Part shown: positions 47,739 through 57,834 of the stretch, one piece after another
Layout of the letters: the number at the start of each line of letters is the position of its first letter
Position numbering within the stretch: the first letter of the stretch is position 1
NCBI GenBank assembly: GCA_018873225.1
Contig: JAEILZ010000004.1
Location: 992,001 to 1,056,000, forward strand
Reading direction: 5' to 3'
Source of the DNA: [Phialemoniopsis] sp. UDSM-2020
Lineage: Eukaryota; Ascomycota; Sordariomycetes; Thyridiales; Thyridiaceae
Length of the DNA stretch: 64,000 bases
Notes under the pieces: model-generated
Told to the model about the DNA's origin: nothing
The model's input: only the letters and a program-made list of their open reading frames with translations
Database searches by the model: none
Made by a program: the position numbers and the translations under genes

Positions 47739-48449
47739 CTAAGCCATGTTTGCAAGCACAGCGAACCCCGTTCCTATCAGCGCCAAAGCTCCCGAAACCT
47801 GGCCGTAATGAGGCACAGCCTGGTTTGTCGGGGTCGGCCCCTGGGCAGCAGTAGTAGATACAGTGCCAGAGGTTGTTGTCGAGACAGGTGATCTTGTAGA
47901 ACTCGCTGCCCCAGCGTCAGTTTTCGGGTGCGCCTCAAGAAAGCACTGGGCATGCGCCATAGCGATCTTGAGCCATTCGTGCTGAGCCAGATCAGGTCTT
48001 GCCCAAGCGACGGGACAGCTAGTCGACAGGATCGAGATGCTTTCGCTCTTGGCTGTCCAAAACGAGACCGCGGCCGAGAGGTAGGTAGAGTAGCTGCTGA
48101 CAACTTCGGGAGGAGCGACAGTGGCGAATGCGCACCACGAAATCGTACAAGAGAAGAAGTCGAGCCCTGTTGCCGTCTCCCGACACGGCCCGGCTGCCTC
48201 GCCGCCAAAGGAGTTGATCTGATCTAGCACTATACCGGTCGGTTTAGGGACGTCAAAGTACTGCGTAATGTTCTCAGTGATACACTCCCACGGATCGGAG
48301 GATTGTGTAGCAGTCGGTCTTTCTGATGTCACTGATGCCTGTCGCCCCTCAAGTGGTAATTTTGCTAGAGTCTCGTGCGGAAGACCATGCTGAAATCTGG
48401 CCATGACACAGGCCGCCATCATGAGGACGGCAACTCGACTTATCAACAT
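47739..48449 (-). CDS. GPI-type secreted DUF7735 protein
   Basis: One exon, 236 residues. The ATG at 48449 is preferred to the upstream one at 48530 because it opens a clean signal peptide (MLISRVAVLMMAACVMA). The mature part has DPWECITENITQYFDVPKPTG, CTISWCAF and SYSTYLSAAVSFW, the pattern of the fungal DUF7735 domain with conserved cysteines and tryptophans. A Ser/Thr-rich stretch and a final hydrophobic tail (GALALIGTGFAVLANMA) without a cytosolic end indicate a GPI anchor. The protein should sit on the plasma membrane or wall. The function of the domain is unknown. Confidence 0.8.
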   Translation of the reverse strand: MLISRVAVLMMAACVMARFQHGLPHETLAKLPLEGRQASVTSERPTATQSSDPWECITENITQYFDVPKPTGIVLDQINSFGGEAAGPCRETATGLDFFSCTISWCAFATVAPPEVVSSYSTYLSAAVSFWTAKSESISILSTSCPVAWARPDLAQHEWLKIAMAHAQCFLEAHPKTDAGAASSTRSPVSTTTSGTVSTTAAQGPTPTNQAVPHYGQVSGALALIGTGFAVLANMA

Positions 48450-49031
48450 ATTGAGATTCCTGGTGGAGGTGCAGACCCGTCCTAGATGCTTCGCGACCCG
48501 ACGCCAAAGGCAGAAAGGTGCATCAATCAAGCAACGCGATAAAACAATGCCAATGAGAAGTGCACAAGGGAAAGATAAAGAGTAAAAGAGTGTATGAATG
48601 GCGGTGCAATGCTTCTAGGTTATCAAGGCGGGACGACTGCGAGAAAGGGTTGAGGGGCGCTCGTGCCTGAAATCCCTAATAACTGTTGGCCCCCTGAAAG
48701 TTTTGTGTAACATGCATTGCCAAGACAGACAACCGAAATGAGGTGGAATAACATTATCCCCCCAACAATGCTTGGCATCATTCAAGGATGTCGATGGACA
48801 ATTCAAGATAATTCACAGCTAGAGAACAGTCTTGCGAATGAGGCAAATTGATGCTATGGCGCTGCAGCCTGCGCGCGCGCGGTGTCTGACTTCATTGATG
48901 TCCTCGAGCTACTAAACCCTGGCTTGGGCTCTTTAAGCACATGAAGGTATCACGCCAACACACAACTCATCGACAGATAGCTCGCACACATCCTGGATTA
49001 GCACTGAACCCGTCTCTTCTCTGATACGATA
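48450..49031. other. intergenic, no gene seen
   Basis: This 580-base spacer lies upstream of the DUF7735 gene and at the 3' side of the small membrane protein gene. A short alternating GC run (GCGCGCGCG) lies near 48870. No gene is seen. Confidence 0.5.
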
Positions 49032-49514
49032 CTACTCGCGGTTCCCAAAACCCGCGTAGCCCAACGTGCCCAGCGCAGCAAGGGCAACACAACCGCCTCC
49101 CAGCAAACCCAATGTCTGCAAGCCATACATCCCAGACGAATAGCCCACAACACAACTGATAGTGTCCACCGAGTCGGCCATGATATTGAACACCACTGCG
49201 CTTTTCAAGTCTGCATGGTTCAACTGGCCCTCCGCGGCCCTCTTGTTCATCTTCCAAGTGAGCGCGCCAAGAGCAGCGCAGCTCGAGCCGAAGAGCCGTC
49301 CGGCAATGGCTGCTTGAGGGGGTAGTTTGAGAAGGAACAGACTGCAGGTGAGCTGTGGCGCGATGACACACCCTGCCCCTAGGATGATTTTGAGAGCTGC
49401 CAGGGCTGTGATCGCGGTTGAAGCCGGAGCGGGTAGCTTGGTGGCCTGCTTAGCTTGTGGCTGGTCCATTGTTGGAGAAGGGCTTATTAGCGGAGTATCT
49501 TCGGTGTTTGGCAT
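49032..49514 (-). CDS. small four-helix membrane protein
   Basis: One exon, 160 residues. After a polar, proline-rich N-terminus there are four hydrophobic helices (around ITALAALKIILGAGCVI, AIAGRLFGSSCAALGAL, SAVVFNIMADSVDTISCVV and LGLLGGGCVALAALGTLGY). Spacing resembles small fungal integral-membrane proteins of unknown function (DUF4345-like). No catalytic motif is seen. The composition and continuous hydrophobic pattern argue that the frame is real. Confidence 0.7.
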   Translation of the reverse strand: MPNTEDTPLISPSPTMDQPQAKQATKLPAPASTAITALAALKIILGAGCVIAPQLTCSLFLLKLPPQAAIAGRLFGSSCAALGALTWKMNKRAAEGQLNHADLKSAVVFNIMADSVDTISCVVGYSSGMYGLQTLGLLGGGCVALAALGTLGYAGFGNRE

Positions 49515-50016
49515 GAAGCTTATGAAACAGTCGACCAGGTTTGAGTAACTTGAATGTGTATCTCTGCAAGACTGTCCTGCTGATCTGGCGACAGACTGGG
49601 GTGAGCTGCGATATGTTTATACATTGCCAACATAACGCCTCAGCATAACAGCTTATCAGGTCGCGGTCGTCGTCAGAAACTTTGTGTACAGGCGCTAAGT
49701 TAGGCTTCCGCAATACTATGAGGGGATGGTGGTGCATTTCAGCCGCAGCTTTGTGGTGTGGTTCCTTAGTCGCAAGGCAGCCGTCATTCGGAATTATTAC
49801 ACGTAAGTCTTCGAACTGCATTACACCGTCTTACGAGCGACCTCGAGACCCCACCTGACACTAAAGCATTGAGCAAATAATTTCTATTCGAAGCACCATG
49901 AGTGATGAATAAGGCGGCTCCATAGATAGATCTATAGTAATAGAGACGAGGACTTGGAGTTGATCCAAGAAATCCTAAACAAAACTTTCCAACCGTGATG
50001 TGCTCCTTCATCTTGC
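49515..50016. other. intergenic, no gene seen
   Basis: The spacer holds the promoter of the small membrane protein gene and the 3' end of the NCS1 permease gene. Nothing else is seen. Confidence 0.5.
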
Positions 50017-51661
50017 TTACCGTCCCACCAACCTCTTCTCCAACGTCCTGAAGGGGAAATACAACACCGCCGTGACCACAAACGCCAGCTCGAACCCAAT
50101 ATCGCCAGTCTTCTCGGCAATCGGACCCGTGTACCAGACCTGCGCCATAGACGGGATGACCACAGCGAAGCTCAGTGCCGACGACGCGAGCGCCGCGACG
50201 CCGATGGGCAGCTTCTTGGCCGTGCTCCAGTCCTCCGGGTCGTACGTCGAGGCGTCGCCGCGGCGGAACCACAGGTGCTCGACGATCAGGGTGGCGAGGA
50301 AGGCCGAGCTCCAGTAGCCGATGAGCGACATGACGTTGGACAGGTTGTCGTAAAAGTCGACCGAGGCGCGGATGCTGACGGGGATGACGATGGCCGTCAT
50401 GGCGATGGCCCAGAGGTAGCGCGGCACGTTGGACAGCTTGGGCAGCAGCATCTGGAAGTTGAGCGTGATCGAGTACGAGGTCGCGGCCACGTTGCCGAGG
50501 AGGCTGAGTGACAGGATGACGAGGAGGAACTTGCCGAAGCCGCCGGCGGGCTTGAGCATCGAGTCGAGGACGCCGCCGGTGAGGGTGGCTTCGTAAGCCT
50601 CCTCCCAGTCCGGGTTGCCGGCTACGGCGCCCGAGATAGCGGCGCCGAGGATCATGAGGAGGATGGTCGGGATGCTGAGGCCAGCGTAGGTGTATGCGGC
50701 GATACGGAATCTGGACAGATAATCAGCGGAATGTTGCGATTGAACCCGACAAGGAGACATACGAAGAGGTCTTGGGCTCCAGGTAGGTAGTGAAGTCTGA
50801 TGCCAGGCAAGCCCAAGGAATCATGTAAGACGAGACGATCATTGCGAATGAGAGCACCGCCGGCGCTGCGGCAGGCTCTTCGGGAGGAACCTGGTGGGTA
50901 AGAGCCTTGCCACCGCAGCCAACTGCAATGATGATAGCGATGACAGCTGGGATCACGGCGTAGCGCTCGTAGTAATGGAGCACCTTGAAGCCGCAGAACG
51001 AGATGATGAGCGCGATGATGGCGATGATAACAATGCCGATGGTCGGAGTAATGCCACCATTCGCCACAGCGGACAGACACTGGCCTCCGACTACAGAAAT
51101 GATGGCAGCAAAGCCAATCATGGTCGCCAAGTTCAGGAAGACGGGGATAGAGACAAGGTAACGACCCCAGCTGTACCGAGCTTGGATCATCTGCCTCATG
51201 CCTGTCTTGGGGCCCAGAGTGGCGAGATATGCGGGCAAGAGGGTAGTCAGGAGAATGAAGAACAGGATAACAAGCGAGCTAACCCGCAGGCTCAGTCCGA
51301 ACTCTGGACCAATCATGCCGAACGTTATGCTATCATAGTCAGTCAGCCATGACCCTTTAAGATAGCCTGCCTACTGGTAACTCTCGACTTACGCAAGAAT
51401 GTTGGCACTCATACCGAACCACAGGGTGAAGATATTGATCGTTCGCTTGACAGTCCGTTCTTCGACGGGGATGGGAGAGATGCCGCGAATCTCGACCTGT
51501 CCCCAGGTAGCGACCTTCCACAGCCAGCGTCGCCAACCCGACAGCGTTTCGACTTCTACCTTCTCAGACCAAGGATTGGTCTCCGACGGCGCAACCTTGC
51601 CCGTCGTGGTGGCCGGGTGGGCCGCAGCGGGCGTATCCCGGTCGTGGTGTTGTTCAGTCAT
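50017..51661 (-). CDS. NCS1 purine-cytosine permease
   Basis: Three exons (51393..51661, 50763..51329, 50017..50710) join in phase to 509 residues. It matches the fungal Fcy2-like branch of the nucleobase-cation-symport-1 family: a cytosolic N-terminus with the RGISPIPVEERT motif, then helix 1 with LWFGMSANILAITFGMIGPEFG, and later ARYSWGRYLVSIPVFLN and SSYMIPWACLASDFTTYL. Twelve helices are visible. It should carry purines, cytosine or related nucleobases and vitamins with protons into the cell. Third-position GC is noticeably high in the last exon, unlike most neighbours. The gene is separated from the putative glycosidase by 0.7 kb. Confidence 0.9.
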
Positions 51662-52372
51662 GGTGGTGTCCGGTCTTTCGATCCGGTTGAACCTGAGTGA
51701 GGCAAGGATACAGAAGTAGTAAATGGCTCCCTCGTAGCCTCGAGACTCAAAGTCGTCAAGTAATCGGAGGTAGCTGGGACTTTTTGATGGGCCTAATCCA
51801 ACGCGGAGTCACAACGAAGCGGTCGGTGTGGTGTGGAGCGTCAGTTGATGCGGTTCCTGAGCTGAATAAGCGACGGTCAAGCTCCTGATTGGAGTATCTC
51901 CGCTTGTTGCACAAAACCCAGAGTTGTCAGGTGTTGTCTTTTTTCGCCTACATCAAGTAAAAGAACGTGACTCAACGGAGTTGAAAGAACAAAAGTACGG
52001 CAGCGGCTTCGGGAGGCAAAAGATAAGGGCTATCGGCGAGGTTGAGTTTTTTTTATTCCGTAGCGAATAGCGCGGGATCTAAACGGCCTAGTGTGGGTCC
52101 GAAATCGGTTCTGGACCGCTTTCTCTCAGGGTCGAGTCAAGAGTTTTCCGCGGGGAGCGCTAAGAATCAGAGCTGCCGAGCGTAGCCGGCGATCACCAAA
52201 ACTAGGCCGGTTCAAGCAGGTACACGCTCTGGTTGGTGAGTCAAAGGCACCTAAAACGAGAGTGGACGATAGTCTTTCTTCTTGACACCAAGGGAGTCCC
52301 GTGATGACAAACAGCATCTACACATCGGACTCATGGGGAGGGTTTCTCCTGTCCATCGTGGACTCAGCCAAG
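51662..52372. other. intergenic, no gene seen
   Basis: The spacer holds the NCS1 promoter and the 3' end of the secreted putative glycosidase. A poly-T run lies at 52049, and GTAGCCGG at 52182 matches the core, but not the flank, of the shared motif. Confidence 0.5.
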
Positions 52373-54168
52373 CTATGATAGTCTCACGATGACCATGGCC
52401 GTTTCGAGGGCAGCAGACCCTGGAACTACCAGCTTGCCGTCATCCACGCTCCACGCCAAGCTTCCCCAGACCACAGTCTCGATGCTGGCCACCGCCGGCA
52501 CTGTCAATTCGATGCGCTCAGTCACGTTCGAGTACCCACTGTTAACCAAGCTCACAAGCATGCGGTGTCCCAGCTTCCAAAAGGAGACGTCAATGTCTTC
52601 GTTTGCCTTGACTTTCAGTCGATGAGGACGGTCGCCGCCCACCACAAAGTCGAGCACAGGAGACTTGGTGATGACTTTGGCCAGTTTCCCATGGGCCTGT
52701 GACAGGATCTCGGCCGCAGGATATACCCACGAGATGATACCTTGGGCTCCATGATTCAGAGCCAAGAGGTTCATCGCCCATTCCTCCTCGACAGTCGGAT
52801 CCCTCGCCCAGTAGCCCTCGCCATGGAAGCTCTGAGGGTTGTGGATCTTGGTCTTGGGCCAACGCCCAAGCCACGCTTCGTACTGCGTAAGATCATCAAG
52901 TCTGTCGCCTACGTTTTGCACAACATGCACGCCATCGCGGCAGTTATCACACCCGCAGTCGCCGATCGTAGTGTTGCATGTCGTGTTCCACTTGGACCAG
53001 GACTGGTTCGTGCCAATGGGGTAGACGTCCTCCATGATGATGTCGGCGCCAGCGGAGTACGGCCCAAAGTAGTAGTTCTGACAGTTGAGTACGACGGCTA
53101 CAGGATGGTAGGGGTCCAAGCGGCGGATGGTAGAAAGAGCCAGGGTCGTGCCGTTGAAAGGATCTTGCCATCCGTCAGGTCTACCAAGGTTTCTTGTGTC
53201 AGTGTTCTTGCTCGGAAGGCATCATTCAGAATCAATTTGCATACTCATCAGCACTCCAGTACGAGAAGATAGCTTCGCCATCTCTTGCTTTCGTCACTTC
53301 GGCCTCCACCCAGGTCAAGTTCTTGTAACCATCTCTCAGGTCATACATCCACGGCAAGTCGATCTTGTCCATGTATGCGAATGCATCAGTCGACACAGGG
53401 AATGTAGTCAGAGGGGTCATAGCGTTCAGACCGTAGCCGGCATATTTTTGTATCTCTGCGGTGTCGTTCTTCCCTAGGAAGCCATCGTACGATGCATAAT
53501 ATCCGTAGGGAAGTAGTCTTCGGAACTTGTTGCCTGATGCCGCATTACGGAAGAGCATGCCACCATTGAGATTGTCCAATTTCGTGACACTACCATTCTT
53601 CTTTTTCGGAAGATAGAAAAGCTCGGTATCAGCCGAGTATTTCGTCGGTTCGCCTTCAATGGAACCCTCGAAGGTCACATGGTATGCTTCCAATTGTGGT
53701 GTGAGCGACGACAGACCGAAGCTGAAGGATGCAGCTGTCTCTCCGATGCTGACATGGCTTTTGACTAAGACGTCGTCTGTCGAAGTAGTCTTGATGGCGA
53801 AGTCCAAACGCTGTGATGCGCTCGATTTGGGAAATGCTTCTCCAAAGTACTGAGACAGTGCGGCATTCACGACGAAATGTCCTTCCGCCTCGCCATCAAG
53901 ATACAGGCTGTACCGAGGCTTGAACTGAACATACAATAAGGGTGCATCCGGGGCTACGGGAGGCTCGACAGTCTGCCCGCCAGGGTTAAAACTAGGATAT
54001 CTAGAATTTGTCAATATGCGGCTAGCGACAGAGGCGAGCCGATGGCAGCGATACGTACCCAGATTCGTACACCTTTCCACACCATCTCGGCCAGTCCGGA
54101 TGATTGCCGGTCTGCTGAGCTAGCGAGCTTACTACTGCATACACGACGACGACAAACAAACGAAGCAT
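52373..54168 (-). CDS. secreted putative glycosidase, family unknown
   Basis: Three exons (54059..54168, 53245..54000, 52373..53180) join in phase to 557 residues. The start MLRLFVVVVYAVVSSLA is a signal peptide. A beta-rich N-terminal part (to about residue 190) is followed by a barrel-like part with PYGYYASYDGF, WMYDLRDGYKNLTW, FSYWSADEPDGW, IIMEDVYPIG and WARDPTVEEEWAMN. The acidic residues in SADEPDG and IIMEDVYP sit where barrel glycosidases carry their catalytic pair. A C-terminal beta domain ends the chain. Several N-glycosylation sequons (NGS, NDT, NLT, NGT, NQS, NTT, NVT) support secretion. I cannot name the family. Cysteines cluster in NTTCNTTIGDCGCDNC. Confidence 0.75.
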
Positions 54169-54862
54169 CTTGAGTGCAGCAATTTCGTCGCAAAGCCGAA
54201 GAATGTCGTGGCTGGTCTGGAGGATGAGTGCGGGGAAGTTCAGAGGTAGTAATATTCGCGTCTTATGACGGACTATTATTCATTTACTTGAGCCTATTTC
54301 CTCGTGGCAATTCAATGCAACCCTGGCCGCTACTTGGCGATTATGGCCGCTATTTAGGCGCAGATCATTAACTTTAAGGTGCTGTTGCATCTGCCTCCCG
54401 CCCTCAATGTTATCTTGCCCAGGCCGGATTAGGAAGTTAGCATTTCGCAATGGGTCTCAATCTTTTGTGCTCATCATTGCACAGCACACTCTATGTTTGG
54501 GACGTCATAGAGGTGTTAACATTCGAAGCCTCCCGTTGAAATCCCAGATTGGACTTAGTGTGTATCAAATGCGCATTGTGTCTAGAGTTCCTTGCTTCTC
54601 AGAGCAGATTGAGTCTCCCCTGTTGACTGTGGTCGGAAGACGCTCCCGATACAACTACGTCAGCATTGGAAGGAGACTCAGTGCAGGAAGCGCAATTGTA
54701 AACATATCAAGCAAGAGTCCTAGTTGTCATCCTACGCGATGTTCAGACCAAGCTCTTGAAGATGTCTTCGAGCAACAGATGCCAAGATAAACCAGAATTG
54801 ACGTTGAGACCGACTTGGGGTGGGGTTAAATAAGTCCTAATATCGGCCAACGCATGGCATCG

Positions 54863-54900
54863 CCGGGCAACATCGGGCAACCCGGGCAACTTCGCGCAAC
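54863..54900 (+). repeat. four tandem decamers around CGGGCAAC
   Basis: CGGGCAACAT, CGGGCAACCC, GGGCAACTT and CGCGCAAC follow each other directly. Each carries a CGG or CGC core, so it could be a cluster of regulator sites or a simple repeat. Confidence 0.6.
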
Positions 54901-54984
54901 ATGATAGAGCCAAGCCGCCCTACCCTGATAGCTGGAACTTGGGCTATGATTTAGAGTGCGGGGTAACAAAGCATAACAAATAAG

Positions 54985-55203
54985 ATGACATGCCGCGCTT
55001 CGACGCAGTATTCACTCTTTGGTGGTGAAGCCTATCAGGAGCTTCAGCGCGCTGTAGATCTCTTGGGTGCCGCGCTTACGATTTCCCCGCTGGTTGACCC
55101 CAAGTTTCTGAAGCGCTCTATTCGAAGTACTTGAAGGATGGTGAGGAGCTCTCGCGAAGCGATATCCCACGCTTGTTTGTTGTCAATACCCAGAACACAT
55201 TGT
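54985..55203 (+). pseudogene. possible frameshifted gene fragment
   Basis: From the ATG at 54985 a protein-like frame runs 49 codons (YQELQRAVDLLGAAL, LVDPKFLK) and stops. In another frame it continues at once as YSKYLKDGEELSRSDIPRLF. The change of frame inside one protein-like stretch suggests a decayed gene, but I cannot name the parent family. Confidence 0.3.
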
Positions 55204-55237
55204 TAGTAACAGATCAACCCCTCAATAATACCCAGCT

Positions 55238-57299
55238 ATGACTCAAGTAGGTTTGGTCACTCGAATGAACAAGCAACACAGTCTCACTTATGTAATAGGA
55301 ACGTAGCATCGTCGAAGCCACGATCGAGGACCTACAACAGGTTCTTGGTTCAGGCGCCACAACTGCGGTAGAGTTGGTAGCCCAGCATCTACATCGCATA
55401 GCTCAGTATGACCGACGTGGGCCTCACCTCAACTCGATTCCTGTTATTAACACCAAAGTATTCGATGAAGCCCAAGCCTCTGATGATCACCGAGCAGGGG
55501 GCAATGTTCGATCTCAGCTGGAAGGGCTACCTGTCACTGTGAAGGACAGCTTCAAGGTCAAGGGTATGACAGTCGCGGCCGGCTCTCCCGCTTTCGAGAA
55601 ACTGATAGCAACGGAGGATGCGTTCACCGTCGCCAGAATCAAAGCCGGCGGTGGCATCATACTTGGACGGACCAATATGCCTCCCATGGCAGCCGGAGGG
55701 ATGGAGCGTGGTGTATATGGACGCGCAGAGAGCCCGTATAACCCAGAATACCTGACGGCTGCTTTCGCCTCGGGTTCATCAAACGGCTCCGGTACTGCCA
55801 CTGCTGCAAGCTTTGCAGTTATTGGGATGGGTGAGGAGACGGTCTCCTCCGGTAGATCTCCAGCTTCCAACAACAGCCTTGTGGCGTACACCCCCTCTCG
55901 TGGGGTATTGTCGATTCGCGGGAACTGGCCTCTGTGGCCCAATTGTGATGTCGTGGTACCACACACCAGAACTGTCAAGGACATGTTTCACCTTCTTAAT
56001 GTTATTGTAGCCAGAGACGACAACACCAAATGTGACTTTTGGCGAGAGCAACCCTTCATTCAGCTGCCCGATGTGGAGTCGGTCCGACCAAAGTCGTATG
56101 AGGAGCTCACGGATGTCAAAGCCCTGGAAGGCAAAAAGATCGGGGTTCCGAAGATGTACATTGGCGAGCACGATCCGGCTGCCTTGCCCGTACAGACCCG
56201 AGCGTCCGTTCGCGAACTCTGGGACAAGGCACGGGTCACGCTCGAATCGCTTGGCGCCACAGTGGAAGAAGTCGACTTTCCTATCGTGACGAATCTCGAG
56301 ATACCGCTGGATGGTGAAGAAAAGCCCACAACTCCGTACTTCACGCCGATACACCGGAACGAGATCGATATGGCTCAGCTTCAAGCCGACTCTTGGGATG
56401 ACTTCCTCAAGTACAACAATGACACGACTAGCTGTACGACGCTAAATGATGTTGATCCCGACACGATATTCCCTGTCCCTCCTGGGTGCCTGCCTGATCG
56501 CTTCGGCCCAGGTGATCCGACCACAATGTACAGTTCTTTGATCAATCGCCTCAAGGACCGGCTTCCTCTGTTCGAGATCCCAGGTCTGGGTCCCAAATTG
56601 CAGGCCCTGGAAGATCGGCGGCGGACCGACTTTGAAGAGTGGCTGGATCAAAGAGGTTTGGATGCGGTAGTGTGGCCAGCCGCTGGCGATGTCGGTAAAG
56701 CAAATGCCGATCGAGACGAAGAGGCGTCTCGCGACGCCTGGCGTAACGGTGTACTCTACTCCAATGGCAACCGTGCGATTCGGCAGTTTGGCATTCCCAC
56801 CGTCAGCGTCTCGATGGGAGCCATGTCGGATATTGGCATGCCAGTCAACTTGACCTTTGCGACAAAAGCGTACCGCGACAGTGACATTCTACGTTACGCT
56901 TACGCTTTCGAAGCTGCTCACCAGGGTCGAATTTCTCCCAAGCACACTCCACCACTTCCGACGGATGTCTTGGGATCTACCGAGAGATCCATCCCGAGAA
57001 ATGCCAAAGCCCCTGGATTAGATGCTCAAACGAAGTGTATCGATCAACTCGTCAAGATTGAGGGTTCCGTCGACGCTGAACATGCGGGCGGACTAGAATT
57101 CTTGAAAGTCTACTTGGACGGCCGAGAAGTAGGTCCAGTGAGCCTGAACGGCAGCACTTGGACTGTGGAGGCTGAGGTCATCGCAGAGTGGAAGGGGCGT
57201 GTCGAGGAAAAGAATGTACCGGAGCCATCGTTGGCTATGGTAGTCGTGTTGGCAAAAGCCAATAATGGTCGAGCAACTGGTAAATTGCTCTTTGTGTGA
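55238..57299 (+). CDS. amidase-signature hydrolase 3
   Basis: A 9-base first coding exon (55238..55246, Met-Thr-Gln) and a long exon 55299..57299 give 669 residues. The catalytic set is Lys85 (LPVTVKDSF), Ser163 (ASGSSNGSG) and Ser187, keeping the 78- and 24-residue spacing, but the usual TGGSIRxP around the nucleophile reads TVSSGRSPAS. That is seen in a divergent subgroup with longer C-termini; the extra 120 residues at the end here are not part of the core. The first exon is inferred from an ATG, a GTAGGT donor and a TAG acceptor that restore a family-like N-terminus. No signal peptide is seen. The substrate is unknown. It is the third amidase of the window and is not a close copy of the other two. 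Confidence 0.84.
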
Positions 57300-57834
57300 A
57301 GCACCAGATTGTTGTCAGATCCATTGCGCGTTAGATAGATGACGAATCCAGCAGAAGGTTACTTGAAAGACTGTCAGAGTCTGCTGCCGTACTAGTGAGA
57401 CTGCGTTGGCGTCGGCCGTCTATGCAGGTAAGACGGCTTGCAGGATGTCAAATACACGACGCAGCCAATCATCACCACTCGCAGATCCACCCATGTACCC
57501 AGCAGTGGCAAAGCCACGAGCCACGCTGCTTACTGGGCAGTTCTTTCGCATCGTCAATTTCACATTTTCCTGGAGGGATCCACTAAAAGGGCTGCCGTTG
57601 CAAAGTCCATGAGATGAGGCTCTTGCGGATTGCCGATGCAATGGAGTGAAACTTGAATGATACGACTAAGCGAGTATTCAACTGTATGTAGCGCCGGCAT
57701 GAAGGGAAGGGTTGTTGCCACTGAGATTGTATATAAATACGTTGCCTGCTAGTCTCACGGCCAAACTGTTCAAGTCATCACTCCCAGAGTATCGGTCCAA
57801 ATACACATTTGTCAGGACGAGTTTGAAGTGAATC
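57300..57834. other. intergenic, no gene seen
   Basis: The spacer holds the 3' end of amidase 3 and the promoter of the protease gene. A TATATAAAT run at 57728 about 105 bases before the protease ATG is a likely TATA element. Confidence 0.55.
57728..57736 (+). promoter_or_regulatory. likely TATA element of protease gene
   Basis: GTATATAAATAC lies about 105 bases before the ATG at 57835, a usual spacing in filamentous fungi. Confidence 0.45.

Larger units (their letters stand above)
54169..55237. other. intergenic with short tandem repeat and gene remnant
   Basis: This 1.07 kb spacer separates divergent genes. It holds a four-unit decamer repeat and a possible broken gene (both listed). Confidence 0.5.

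Noticed and set aside
50275..51352. Plus-strand frames rich in Arg/Asp over the NCS1 permease gene
   Set aside because: They are complements of GC-rich permease codons and have no protein-like pattern.
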